Source: Rhodobacter huangdaonensis (GTDB lineage: Bacteria > Pseudomonadota > Alphaproteobacteria > Rhodobacterales > Rhodobacteraceae). Taken from it: a stretch of 64,000 nt of DNA. A program made the translations under genes and the position numbers. The notes beneath the pieces were generated by a model. The model did not search any database and had not been told where the DNA came from. It saw nothing but the letters and a program-made list of their open reading frames with translations. Position 1 is the stretch's first letter, and the number at the start of each line of letters is the position of its first letter. This document shows positions 51,911 through 63,340 of the stretch, in pieces. The stretch lies in NCBI RefSeq assembly GCF_004022465.1, contig NZ_SAVA01000008.1:124001-188000 (forward strand), read 5' to 3'.

Positions 51911-52303
51911 ATGCTGAAACATCGCGGATTTCCCGGGCGTTTGCCCGGCACCGATTATCATTTCACGATCCGGCGGGCGAATAAGGAAGGCCCGACGAAG
52001 ATCGTCCGGCGCGAACGCTACAAGGATCGCGCCCCGGCCGACCGGCGGGCAGATGCCGGCTTCATGGCCGCATTGTGGAACCATTTCGGCGAAGAGCCGT
52101 TTGAGCGCGGCAATCTCGACGCCGGCCGGCTGAGCTGGCTGATCGGGCGCGAGGTGGTGGCCGCCGCGGAGCCCTTCGACCCGGCCTCCTACGACCAGTT
52201 GCTGAAGATCGACGTGAAACGGGCGCAGGCCGCGTTCCCCGAGGTGTTCTCCGATCCCGACGCCTTCAGCTGGGATGATGATGCGGAGGACGACTGGGCA
52301 TGA
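51911..52303 (+). CDS. Conserved hypothetical protein
   Basis: The 130-residue acidic-ended protein has a basic start (MLKHRGFPGRLPGTDYHF), the passage RRADAGFMAALWNHFGEEPF in the middle and an Asp-rich C-terminus (FSWDDDAEDDWA). I do not recognise a domain. The ATG at 51911 follows AGGAGG, strong support for expression. Its TGA overlaps an ATG (ATGA) of a doubtful downstream frame. Confidence 0.7.
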   Translation: MLKHRGFPGRLPGTDYHFTIRRANKEGPTKIVRRERYKDRAPADRRADAGFMAALWNHFGEEPFERGNLDAGRLSWLIGREVVAAAEPFDPASYDQLLKIDVKRAQAAFPEVFSDPDAFSWDDDAEDDWA

Positions 52304-52655
52304 GCACGCCGATCCTCCCGCGCGATGGGCAGCTTGCCGCCGACCGGCGTTTCGCCGGGCGGAATGGCTTTGCCAAAGCCGGGCGGGCGGCGCAGTCTGA
52401 TGCCATGGCCGGGGCCTGGTTCCAGTCGGGCTGCCGGTCTCACGTCACTATCCCTTCCCTGACGTCGCGGTTCGGCCTCGCGGCCGGACCGCAGCGTCGT
52501 TCCGGTGCCGGTCGGCGCGGCCTTGTCGATCGCGTGATGCGTCGGCGGCGGCTTGCCGATGGCGGCGGGAGGGGGTGCGAATCGCACTTTTCTTCCCTCG
52601 GACTTGCGTTAGGTTCCGTCGCAATAACAACCCCTGACGGAGGCAGTGTTCCGAC
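52304..52655. other. 352-base stretch without a firm gene
   Basis: A plus-strand frame starts at 52300 by ATGA overlap but runs through the next gene's promoter and coding region in another frame, is low in known motifs and Arg/Ser/Pro-rich, so I do not accept it as a full gene. The last 80 bases before 52656 become AT-richer and probably hold the promoter of the next lipoprotein. Confidence 0.5.
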
Positions 52656-52868
52656 ATGCGCAAATCCCCGATTCTTCTCGCCCTGCTCGCTGGTGCCGCT
52701 CTGGCCGGCTGCATGGAAACCGACGGTCAGCGCGCCCTTGCCGGCGCCGCGGCGGGTGCCGTCGTCGCCGATGCGACCGACAACAACGCGATCGCCGGTG
52801 CGGCGATCGGCGCGGCCGGCGGCGCGCTGTGCGACGACGTGGGCCTGTGCAACAAGCGCGGCTACTGA
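52656..52868 (+). CDS. Small glycine-zipper lipoprotein
   Basis: The 70-residue protein has a lipoprotein signal with lipobox LAGC (Cys19). The mature part is Ala/Gly-rich (RALAGAAAGAVVADATDNNA and IAGAAIGAAGGALC), like glycine-zipper membrane proteins. Two cysteines lie near the C-terminus. The ribosome site GGAGG is about 13 bases before the ATG, longer than usual. A strong terminator follows. Confidence 0.8.
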   Translation: MRKSPILLALLAGAALAGCMETDGQRALAGAAAGAVVADATDNNAIAGAAIGAAGGALCDDVGLCNKRGY

Positions 52869-52919
52869 GACCGTTCTGACGGCCCGCCCCGGCGCGGCCG
52901 CTCGACGCCATCCGACCTG

Positions 52920-52953
52920 CAATGCCACCGGGGGACAGCCCCCGGTGGCATTG
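52920..52953 (+). terminator. Terminator-type hairpin before pccA
   Basis: A perfect 15-bp stem has arms at 52920-52934 and 52939-52953 around ACAG. No long T-run follows, so it may be a weak terminator or RNA stabiliser. It separates the small lipoprotein gene from pccA. Confidence 0.7.
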
Positions 52954-53032
52954 TGCGTTCTCGGGGATCACATCACCAATCATGTTGAGAAGGCGCGGAA
53001 CGATATCCCGCGCCTGGAGGGAAGGGACTGAC

Positions 53033-55039
<2,007 letters not shown>

Positions 55040-55154
55040 TGCACGGGCGGTCGCCGCGGAGGAGGGGGGCCGAGTGCCCCGCCGCCCCGGCGGCCGCCGG
55101 CGCATGCATTCCGACCTGCCGCGGGGCTGCAAGGCCCCCGGCGTTGTTTTCGGG

Positions 55155-55637
55155 TCAGTATCCCGTGGTTCCGCCGCTGCCGGCGCCGCGCCGGATCTCC
55201 TCGCGCCGGATCGGCATCTTGTCGATCGCGCCGATGATCTCGCGCCCGCTCCAGGGCAGGGGCTTGCGGGCCGCGATGGTGCCGTCCTTCTCGATCAGCA
55301 CGAGCGAGAACCCGCGCGGCCGCAGCTTGCGGCGCAGCGCGCTCATCGGTTCGGGCGTGGTGTCGGCGATGACGACGACGTCGCGCGCCGCCAGATCCGG
55401 CCAGCGCGCGGCAATCGCCGCCATCTGCTCGGCGAAGGCCGGGTCGGCTGCGCTGTCGGCAAAGACGACGACGGGGCGCTTTTTCCAGACATACGTGGCA
55501 AGATCGGCTTCGGCACCGGGCACCGGGGCGAAGACGGGAGCCGCGACGGGGGCTTCGGCACCGGCCGGAGCGAGCGCTGTCATCAGTGCGAAAGATGCTG
55601 CTGCCACAAGGCAGAAGGGTCTCATCCGGGGTCTCAT
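55155..55637 (-). CDS. DUF4174 family secreted protein
   Basis: The 160-residue protein has a signal peptide (about 1-28, APAGAEA) and a thioredoxin-like DUF4174 domain with KKRPVVVFADSA and RGFSLVLIEKDGTIAARK. The catalytic cysteines of thioredoxins are absent. The function is unknown; the protein is probably periplasmic. The ATG at 55637 has AAGGAGG seven bases upstream; a second ATG at 55625 is less well placed. It lies opposite in strand between pccA and mcmA. Confidence 0.85.
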   Translation of the reverse strand: MRPRMRPFCLVAAASFALMTALAPAGAEAPVAAPVFAPVPGAEADLATYVWKKRPVVVFADSAADPAFAEQMAAIAARWPDLAARDVVVIADTTPEPMSALRRKLRPRGFSLVLIEKDGTIAARKPLPWSGREIIGAIDKMPIRREEIRRGAGSGGTTGY

Positions 55638-55840
55638 GCGGGGCCTCCTTGGGGAGACTATAGGGGCTGCGCGGCGCGGGGGCCATGGCCCGGCACCGGC
55701 AGCGCGGGATTTTCCGGCCGCCCGCTGACGGCGGCCCGGGCTGAGGAGCGTGACCGCGGCGCAAGGCGTCGCCGCGGCTGCAGGGTTGAAGGGACGCCAC
55801 CCGGCCCTGGCCGGGCGGTGCTGAGAGAAGGGATCGTTCG

Positions 55841-57970
55841 ATGACGAACACGAAAGAGGATTGGGCGAAACTTGCCCAGAAGGAGCTCAAGGACCGGCCG
55901 CTCGACAGCCTGACCTGGAACACGCTCGAAGGGATCGAGGTGAAGCCCCTCTACACCGAGGAGGACACCGCAGAGCTGCCGCATCTGGGCACCCTGCCGG
56001 GCTTCTCGCCCTTCACCCGCGGCGTGCGCGCCACGATGTATGCCGGCCGTCCCTGGACGATCCGGCAATATGCGGGCTTCTCGACCGCCGAGGAGAGCAA
56101 CGCCTTCTACCGCAAGGCGCTGGCCGCCGGGCAGCAGGGCGTCTCGGTCGCCTTCGACCTCGCGACGCACCGCGGCTATGACTCGGATCACCCGCGCGTC
56201 GTCGGCGACGTCGGCAAGGCGGGCGTCGCGATCGACAGTGTCGAGGACATGAAGATCCTGTTCGACGGTATCCCGCTGGAAAAAGTTTCGGTCTCGATGA
56301 CGATGAACGGCGCGGTCATTCCGGTGCTGGCGAACTTCATCGTCACCGGCGAGGAGCAGGGCGTGCCGCGCGAGAAGCTCTCGGGCACGATCCAGAACGA
56401 CATCCTCAAGGAGTTCATGGTCCGCAACACCTATATCTATCCGCCCGAACCCTCGATGCGGATCATTGCGGACATCATCGAATACACCTCGAACGAGATG
56501 CCGAAGTTCAACTCGATCTCGATCTCGGGCTACCACATGCAGGAAGCCGGCGCGAACCTGGTGCAGGAGCTTGCCTTCACCATCGCCGACGGGCGCGAAT
56601 ACGTGCGCACCGCGCTCGCCCGCGGCATGGATGTCGACGCCTTCGCCGGCCGTCTGTCGTTCTTCTTCGCGATCGGCATGAACTTCTTCATGGAAGTCGC
56701 GAAACTGCGCGCGGCGCGTCTGCTGTGGTCGCGTGTCATGGCCGAGTTCAACCCGAAGAAGCCGGGTTCGTCGATGCTGCGCACCCACTGCCAGACCTCG
56801 GGCGTGAGCTTGCAGGAGCAGGATCCCTACAACAACGTCGTGCGCACCGCCTACGAGGCGATGGCGGCGGCGCTGGGCGGCACGCAGTCGCTGCATACCA
56901 ATGCGCTTGACGAGGCGATCGCGCTGCCGACCGAATTCTCGGCCCGGATCGCGCGCAACACCCAGCTGATCTTGCAGGAAGAGACCGGCATCACCCATGT
57001 CGTCGATCCGCTCGCGGGCTCGTATTACGTCGAGAGCCTGACCGCGCAGCTCGTCGACGAAGCCTGGAAGCTGATCCAGGAAGTCGAGGAAATGGGCGGC
57101 ATGACCAAGGCCGTGGCCTCGGGCATGCCGAAGCTGAAGATCGAGGAAACCGCGGCGCGGCGCCAGGCGATGATCGACCGCGGCGAAGAGGTGATCGTCG
57201 GCGTGAACAAGTATCGTCTCGCCAAGGAAGAGCCGATCGACATTCTCGACATCGACAACGTCAAGGTCCGCGAGGCGCAGATCGCGCGGCTGACGAAGAT
57301 GCGCGCGACGCGGGACGAGGCGGCCTGCCAGGCGGCGCTGGCCGAGATCACCCGGCGTGCGAAGGAAGGCGGCAACCTTTTGGAAGCCGCGGTGGATGCG
57401 GCGCGGGCGCGCGCCTCGGTTGGAGAGATCTCGATGGCGATGGAAGAGGTGTTCGGCCGGCATCGGGCCGAGGTGAAGACGCTCGCCGGCGTCTATGGCG
57501 CGGCCTACGAGGGCGACGCGGGCTTCGAGCAGATCCAGAAGGACGTCGAGAAATTCGCCGAGGAGGAAGGCCGCCGTCCGCGCATGCTGGTGGTGAAGAT
57601 GGGCCAGGACGGCCATGACCGCGGCGCCAAGGTGATTGCCACGGCCTTTGCCGACATCGGCTTCGACGTCGACGTCGGGCCGCTGTTCCAGACCCCGGAA
57701 GAGGCGGCGCAGGATGCGATCGACAACGACGTGCATGTCGTCGGCATCTCGAGCCAGGCGGCCGGCCACAAGACCCTCGCGCCGAAGCTGATCGAGGCGC
57801 TGAAGGAGAAGGGCGCCGAGGACATCATCGTGATCTGCGGCGGCGTGATCCCGCAGCAGGATTATGATTTCCTCAAGGCCGCCGGCGTGAAGGCGATCTT
57901 CGGGCCCGGCACCAACATCCCGGCCGCGGCGCGCGAGATCCTCGACATCATCCGCACCGCCCGCGCCTGA
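55841..57970 (+). CDS. mcmA: Methylmalonyl-CoA mutase
   Basis: The enzyme isomerises (R)-methylmalonyl-CoA to succinyl-CoA using adenosylcobalamin. The 709-residue protein joins the TIM-barrel catalytic domain (about 1-560: SVAFDLATHRGYDSD, SMTMNGAV, RTHCQTSGVSL) and the C-terminal B12 domain with MGQDGHDRGAKV (DxHxxG). This is the single-chain form; a meaB chaperone and an epimerase are not in the window. The ATG at 55841 has GAAGGGA upstream. It completes the propionyl-CoA route with pccA and pccB. A repeat/terminator follows. Confidence 0.96.
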   Translation: MTNTKEDWAKLAQKELKDRPLDSLTWNTLEGIEVKPLYTEEDTAELPHLGTLPGFSPFTRGVRATMYAGRPWTIRQYAGFSTAEESNAFYRKALAAGQQGVSVAFDLATHRGYDSDHPRVVGDVGKAGVAIDSVEDMKILFDGIPLEKVSVSMTMNGAVIPVLANFIVTGEEQGVPREKLSGTIQNDILKEFMVRNTYIYPPEPSMRIIADIIEYTSNEMPKFNSISISGYHMQEAGANLVQELAFTIADGREYVRTALARGMDVDAFAGRLSFFFAIGMNFFMEVAKLRAARLLWSRVMAEFNPKKPGSSMLRTHCQTSGVSLQEQDPYNNVVRTAYEAMAAALGGTQSLHTNALDEAIALPTEFSARIARNTQLILQEETGITHVVDPLAGSYYVESLTAQLVDEAWKLIQEVEEMGGMTKAVASGMPKLKIEETAARRQAMIDRGEEVIVGVNKYRLAKEEPIDILDIDNVKVREAQIARLTKMRATRDEAACQAALAEITRRAKEGGNLLEAAVDAARARASVGEISMAMEEVFGRHRAEVKTLAGVYGAAYEGDAGFEQIQKDVEKFAEEEGRRPRMLVVKMGQDGHDRGAKVIATAFADIGFDVDVGPLFQTPEEAAQDAIDNDVHVVGISSQAAGHKTLAPKLIEALKEKGAEDIIVICGGVIPQQDYDFLKAAGVKAIFGPGTNIPAAAREILDIIRTARA

Positions 57971-57995
57971 GCGCGGCACGGCAATCCGAAACGAG

Positions 57996-58066
57996 AAGAG
58001 GGGGGCGCTGCCCCCCTCTTTGCTTTCAGCAAATTCACCCCCTGGGATATTTCGGGCGATTGGAAG
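57996..58066 (+). repeat. Composite terminator/GAGTATTT-type repeat, copy 7
   Basis: AAGAGGGGGGC (57996-58006) pairs with GCCCCCCTCTT (58010-58020) around GCT and is followed by TTGCTTTC, then ATTCACCCCC-TGGGATATTT and CGGGCGATTGGAAG. It matches the copy at 19314-19384 over most of its length and ends the mcmA transcript. Confidence 0.8.
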
Positions 58067-58101
58067 CGGGAAGGGCGCGTGCGCCCCGTCCCGGGCGCGC
58101 C

Positions 58102-59292
<1,191 letters not shown>

Positions 59293-59583
59293 CCCGTCCC
59301 CTCGGTTGTTGTTGGTAAAGTCCTCACGCAAATGGGCGCGAAAGGGGTCGGATTTCAACCCTGCGATGGCGAAAACCGGCCTCGGGTGGGGGAAAAAGCG
59401 GGATTGCACAGTCCGGAGGCAACAGGCAGTGTCGCGCCGGACAGGAGCCGCGGGGATCTGCCCCGGTCCCGTTGCCCCGTGCCGGCCCGGCACCGCCGCA
59501 CGCCCGGCGGGCCGCGACCGGTTTCCGGGCGGCGGGGGCGCGGAGCGGGTGCATTGGCGCGGCGGAACGGGTAGGATCGGGCC

Positions 59584-60294
59584 ATGGACAAGCCGCTTTC
59601 CCTCTGGGGCCGCATCGCAGCGGCGGTGGGCGCCCTGGCGCGGGGCGAGGGGTTGTCGGCGGTCTTCGACCCGCTGCGCAGCCCGCCCGAGCGCACGGTC
59701 GCCTTCACCATCGCGGTGATCGCACTGGGCGCGAAGATGGCGAAGGCTGACGGGCAGGTGACGCGCGACGAGGTCGCTGCGTTCCGGCGGATCTTCCAGA
59801 TCCCGCCGGGCGAGGAGGCGAACGCGGCGCGGGTCTTCGATATGGCGCGCACCGATGTCGCGGGCTTCGACGCCTATGCGCGCAAGATCGCGGCGATGTT
59901 CGGGCCGGGCAACCCGGTGCTGAAGGACCTGCTCGAGGGGCTGTTCGCGATCGCCATGGCCGACGGCAGCTATCACGAGGGCGAGGACGCCTTCTTGCAG
60001 GAGGTGGCGCGGATCTTCGGGCTCGAGGAGTGCTGCTTTGCCGCGCTGCGGGCGGCGTTCGTGCCCGATGCCGAGCCCGATCCCTGGGCGGTGCTGGAAC
60101 TGCCGCCGGGCACGCCGCTGCCCGAGGTGCGGGCGCGCTGGAAGGCGCTGGTGCGCGAGGCCCACCCCGACCGTGCCATTGCGCGCGGCCTGCCCGAGGA
60201 AGCGGTGCGGCTGGCCGAGGCGCGGGTGGTGGCGCTGAATCGTGCCTGGGAAGACTTGCAGGCAAGAGGCGAGAATGCGGATCGCCACCTATAA
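59584..60294 (+). CDS. TerB/J-domain co-chaperone, DjlA-like
   Basis: The 236-residue protein has a TerB (DUF533/DjlA-type) domain (about 40-155: AKMAKADGQVTRDEVAAFRR and GLFAIAMADGSYHEGED) and a C-terminal J domain (about 170-230) with the HPD motif in VREAHPDRA. Unlike E. coli DjlA it has no clear N-terminal membrane anchor. It should stimulate DnaK. The last 20 bases overlap the start of the EEP hydrolase gene. Confidence 0.9.
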   Translation: MDKPLSLWGRIAAAVGALARGEGLSAVFDPLRSPPERTVAFTIAVIALGAKMAKADGQVTRDEVAAFRRIFQIPPGEEANAARVFDMARTDVAGFDAYARKIAAMFGPGNPVLKDLLEGLFAIAMADGSYHEGEDAFLQEVARIFGLEECCFAALRAAFVPDAEPDPWAVLELPPGTPLPEVRARWKALVREAHPDRAIARGLPEEAVRLAEARVVALNRAWEDLQARGENADRHL

Positions 60295-61291
60295 CGTCGA
60301 ATGGTTCACCAATCTCTTCGATCGTCGCGGCCGGCTGCTCGACGACGACCAGTGGTCGGCGCGCTACAACGTGACGCGGGCGCAGCAGCTTGGCGCGCTT
60401 GGCATCGTCTTCACCGCGGTCAATGCCGATGCGGTGCTGATCGTCGAGGCGCCCGACGACAATTCCCGGCGCAAGACGGTGCCGATGCTGGAAAGCTTCG
60501 CGGCCTATTTCGGCCTGCGCCAGCGCCGCGCGTTGATCGGCTTCTCGAACGAGACGCAGCAGCAGATCGCGCTGCTTTACGACCCCGACGCGGTGAGTGC
60601 CGTCTTCGACCCGCAGGAGGGCACCGAGGAGTGTCCGCGCTTCGACCGCAGCCTGAAGATCGACCTCGACATTGACGACACGCTCGACACCGTGACCTTC
60701 TCGAAGCCGCCGCTCGAGGTGGCGCTGACCACCAGGGCGGGCAAGACGGTGCGGCTGATCGGGGTGCATATCAAGTCGAAGGCGCCGCATGGCGAGATCG
60801 ACGCGACGTCCGAGGTGCGGATCGCGATCGAGAACCGGCGCAAGCAGCTTGCCCAGTGCATCTGGCTGCGCCGGCGCATCGACGCGCATCTCGATGCGGG
60901 CGACAGCCTGATCGTGCTTGGTGATTTCAACGACGGGCCGGGGCTTGACGAATACGAGCAGCTGTTCGGCCGCTCTGGGCTCGAGATCGCGGTCGGCGAG
61001 GGCAGCCCGCCCGAGCGGCGGATGCGCGACCCGCATGCGCGGCTGCGCCATGGGGGCCATTCGCTCGCCGCCCAGCCCGCCTCGGCGCGGTTCTGGCTGC
61101 CCGAGGCGCACCAGTATTTCTCGGCGATGCTCGACTATGTGCTGCTGTCGCCCGATCTGTGCGCCGACGATCCGGCCTGGCGGATCTGGCACCCGTTCGA
61201 CGACCCGGTGTGCTATCGCACCCCCGAGCTGCGCGAAGCCTTGCTGCAGGCCTCGGACCATTTCCCGGTGACGGTGGACATTCCGATCTGA
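60275..61291 (+). CDS. Endonuclease/exonuclease/phosphatase (EEP) family protein
   Basis: The 338-residue protein has the EEP catalytic set: RIATYNVEWF near the start, IVEAPD with the Glu, a middle His in GVHIKSKAP, LGDFNDGP and the final SDHFPVTV. It may cleave nucleic acid or phosphodiesters; the substrate is unknown and no signal peptide is present. The ATG at 60275 follows AAGAGGCGAGA and lies inside the DjlA-like gene, so the two are coupled. Confidence 0.88.
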   Translation: MRIATYNVEWFTNLFDRRGRLLDDDQWSARYNVTRAQQLGALGIVFTAVNADAVLIVEAPDDNSRRKTVPMLESFAAYFGLRQRRALIGFSNETQQQIALLYDPDAVSAVFDPQEGTEECPRFDRSLKIDLDIDDTLDTVTFSKPPLEVALTTRAGKTVRLIGVHIKSKAPHGEIDATSEVRIAIENRRKQLAQCIWLRRRIDAHLDAGDSLIVLGDFNDGPGLDEYEQLFGRSGLEIAVGEGSPPERRMRDPHARLRHGGHSLAAQPASARFWLPEAHQYFSAMLDYVLLSPDLCADDPAWRIWHPFDDPVCYRTPELREALLQASDHFPVTVDIPI

Positions 61292-61308
61292 GCCCCCATA
61301 TCGGGGGC

Positions 61309-61731
61309 ATGAACCGGATTGCTCTCATCGCCCTTCTGGGCAGCCTGACCCTGACCCCGGCGCTGGCCGAGGACGCGCCGGCCGGGCCCGAGGTCGCACC
61401 TCCGGCGGCAAAAGACGAGGCGCCCGGGCTGATCGAGCAGGGCGCGCGGCTGTTCCTGCGCGGGCTGATCGAGGAGATCGGGCCGCAGGTCGACGAGATG
61501 ACGGCGGGGATCGAGGAGGCGGCGCGCAGGCTTGGCCCCGAGCTCGAGCGGTTGCTGGCGCTGGTCGACGACGTGCAGAATTACGAGCCGCCCGAGCGGC
61601 TGCCGAACGGCGACATCGTGATCCGCCGCAAGGCCGGTGCGCCGCCGCCCCCGCCCTTGCCCGAGGGCAAGGACACGGCGCCGGACAGCGCGGCGCCTGC
61701 GGCACCCGCAGCGCCGCAGATCGAGCTCTGA
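61309..61731 (+). CDS. Periplasmic protein of unknown function
   Basis: The 140-residue protein has a signal peptide (about 1-20, TPALAED), a helical part (about 40-90) and a Pro/Ala-rich tail. In several Rhodobacteraceae similar proteins carry misleading ATPase labels, as no P-loop is present. The start 61309 follows a small CCCCC/GGGGG hairpin (61292-61307) with a weak ribosome site. Its TGA is directly next to the ppx stop on the other strand. Confidence 0.75.
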   Translation: MNRIALIALLGSLTLTPALAEDAPAGPEVAPPAAKDEAPGLIEQGARLFLRGLIEEIGPQVDEMTAGIEEAARRLGPELERLLALVDDVQNYEPPERLPNGDIVIRRKAGAPPPPPLPEGKDTAPDSAAPAAPAAPQIEL

Positions 61732-63291
61732 TCAGCCTTCCGGGCGCAGCACCACGGGCGTCGCCTTCAGCGCCGCGGCAAGCGCGCCGAAGCGCGCCTC
61801 GACGACCTCGCCGAAAAGCCCCGCGCCGCGCTTCGTCAGCTTCAGCTCGAGCACGTTCTTCTTCGCTTTGTAATCGAGCGCGCCGACATCGGCCGGGTCC
61901 TCGATGGTGAACATCGCGGCGAAGCGCATCGCCTTGCCCAGCACCTCGGCCTCCTGGATCTGCTCGGGGGTGAGCAGCGCGAAGAGCGGCTCGAAGCGGG
62001 AGCCGGCGCGCGAATTCTTGTAGCGGTGCAGCAGCGCAAGCCCGACGAAGACGCGCTCGGGGTGGCTCAGCGCGGCAAGGTTGGCGCGGGTGACATTGTC
62101 GAAACAGGCCTCGGCGCGATAGTCGGGATGGGTGCGCCAGGTGGTGTCGTGCAGCAGGCAGGCGGCGCGGTGCAGGCGGAAGACCTCGGGCGGCACCTCG
62201 CCGAAGAGCGGCGCGATGAAGCTGTGCAGCTTCTTGCCGAAGCCCGGCATCCGCGCCATCACCTTCTCCGAGAAGCGGCAGGCCTCGACCAGCGGGTCGC
62301 GCTTGCGCAGCCGTTCGGGCATCTGCTCATACAGCAGCCCCTCGCGGATGCCGTAGGAGGAGGTGTCGATCTCCTTCGGGCGGAAGGTCTCGATCAGCTC
62401 GCGCAGCACGAGGGCGGCCAGCGGCACGAGCTCCATGCGGGCCTGCGAGGTGCCGGTGCGGGCGCGCAGCATCGCAAGGTCGCTCTTCTCGATCCAGTCG
62501 AGCGTCTTCAGCAGGCTTTCGGGCTCCATCCGGTATTCGTGCAGCACCAGAAGCGGATAGTTGCGCCGTTCCATGTCGAGGCGCGCAATGGCGCGCCACG
62601 AGCCGCCGACGAGATAGATCCGGTCGTGGTCAGTGCCCACGGCCTGCGCGAGCTCGGCGACGGCGGCGCGGATATGGGCGATCAACTCCTTGCGGCCGCC
62701 CTTCACCTGCTGCAGCCGGAACGGGCCGAGCTGCGAGGTGGCGCGACGGCCGACCCGGCCCTCGCCCACTTCGGCAAGCTCCATCGAGTTGCCGCCGATG
62801 TCGCAGATCAGCCCCTGCGCCTCGGGCCAGCCCAGAAGCACGCCCTGCGCCGACAGCCGCGCCTCCTCGGCGCCGTCGATGACATGCAGGTGCAGCCCCG
62901 TCTCCTTCTCGACAAGGCGCTGGAACTCGGGCCCGTCCTCGGCATCGCGCACCGCGGCAGTGGCGACGCAGGTCAGCGGGCCGATGTCCATGCCCTTCGC
63001 CAGCAGCGCAAAGCGCTTGAGCGCGGCAAAGGCGCGTTCGCGGCCCTGCGGGTTCAGCCGGCCGGTTTCGGCCAGCCCCTGGCCGAGGCCCGCCATCACC
63101 TTCTCGTTGTAGAAATACGCCGGGCTGCGCGCCGCGCCGTCGAACACCACCATCCGAACCGAGTTCGAACCGACATCCACGACGCCGACGCGGCTGAGCG
63201 CGCGGGCGGAGGGGTCGTCGAACAACGGCTTGCCGAATGCATCCCAGTCGTCGGCCAGTGCCTGGCGCGGGGCTTCGGTCTTTCCGATCAT
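61732..63291 (-). CDS. ppx: Exopolyphosphatase Ppx/GppA family
   Basis: The 519-residue protein has the actin-like ATPase fold of Ppx/GppA: VGVVDVGSNSVRMVVFDG (35-52), the CDIGGNSMEL motif and YGIREGLLYEQM. The C-terminal 200 residues contain an HD-type domain (LLHDTTWRTHPDYRAE). It releases phosphate from polyphosphate or pppGpp. It lies 49 bases downstream of ppk on the same strand, so synthesis and breakdown of polyphosphate are linked. Confidence 0.94.
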   Translation of the reverse strand: MIGKTEAPRQALADDWDAFGKPLFDDPSARALSRVGVVDVGSNSVRMVVFDGAARSPAYFYNEKVMAGLGQGLAETGRLNPQGRERAFAALKRFALLAKGMDIGPLTCVATAAVRDAEDGPEFQRLVEKETGLHLHVIDGAEEARLSAQGVLLGWPEAQGLICDIGGNSMELAEVGEGRVGRRATSQLGPFRLQQVKGGRKELIAHIRAAVAELAQAVGTDHDRIYLVGGSWRAIARLDMERRNYPLLVLHEYRMEPESLLKTLDWIEKSDLAMLRARTGTSQARMELVPLAALVLRELIETFRPKEIDTSSYGIREGLLYEQMPERLRKRDPLVEACRFSEKVMARMPGFGKKLHSFIAPLFGEVPPEVFRLHRAACLLHDTTWRTHPDYRAEACFDNVTRANLAALSHPERVFVGLALLHRYKNSRAGSRFEPLFALLTPEQIQEAEVLGKAMRFAAMFTIEDPADVGALDYKAKKNVLELKLTKRGAGLFGEVVEARFGALAAALKATPVVLRPEG

Positions 63292-63340
63292 CTTTCGTCC
63301 TGCCGTGAAAGCGCCTGTGCGCGCCGGTCCAAACTAGCGC

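Noticed and set aside
52300..53031. A 243-codon frame starting at an ATGA overlap with the preceding gene
   Set aside because: It runs through the promoter and coding sequence of the glycine-zipper lipoprotein and through the hairpin before pccA in another frame, and its composition is that of a shadow frame. A much shorter real product cannot be excluded.
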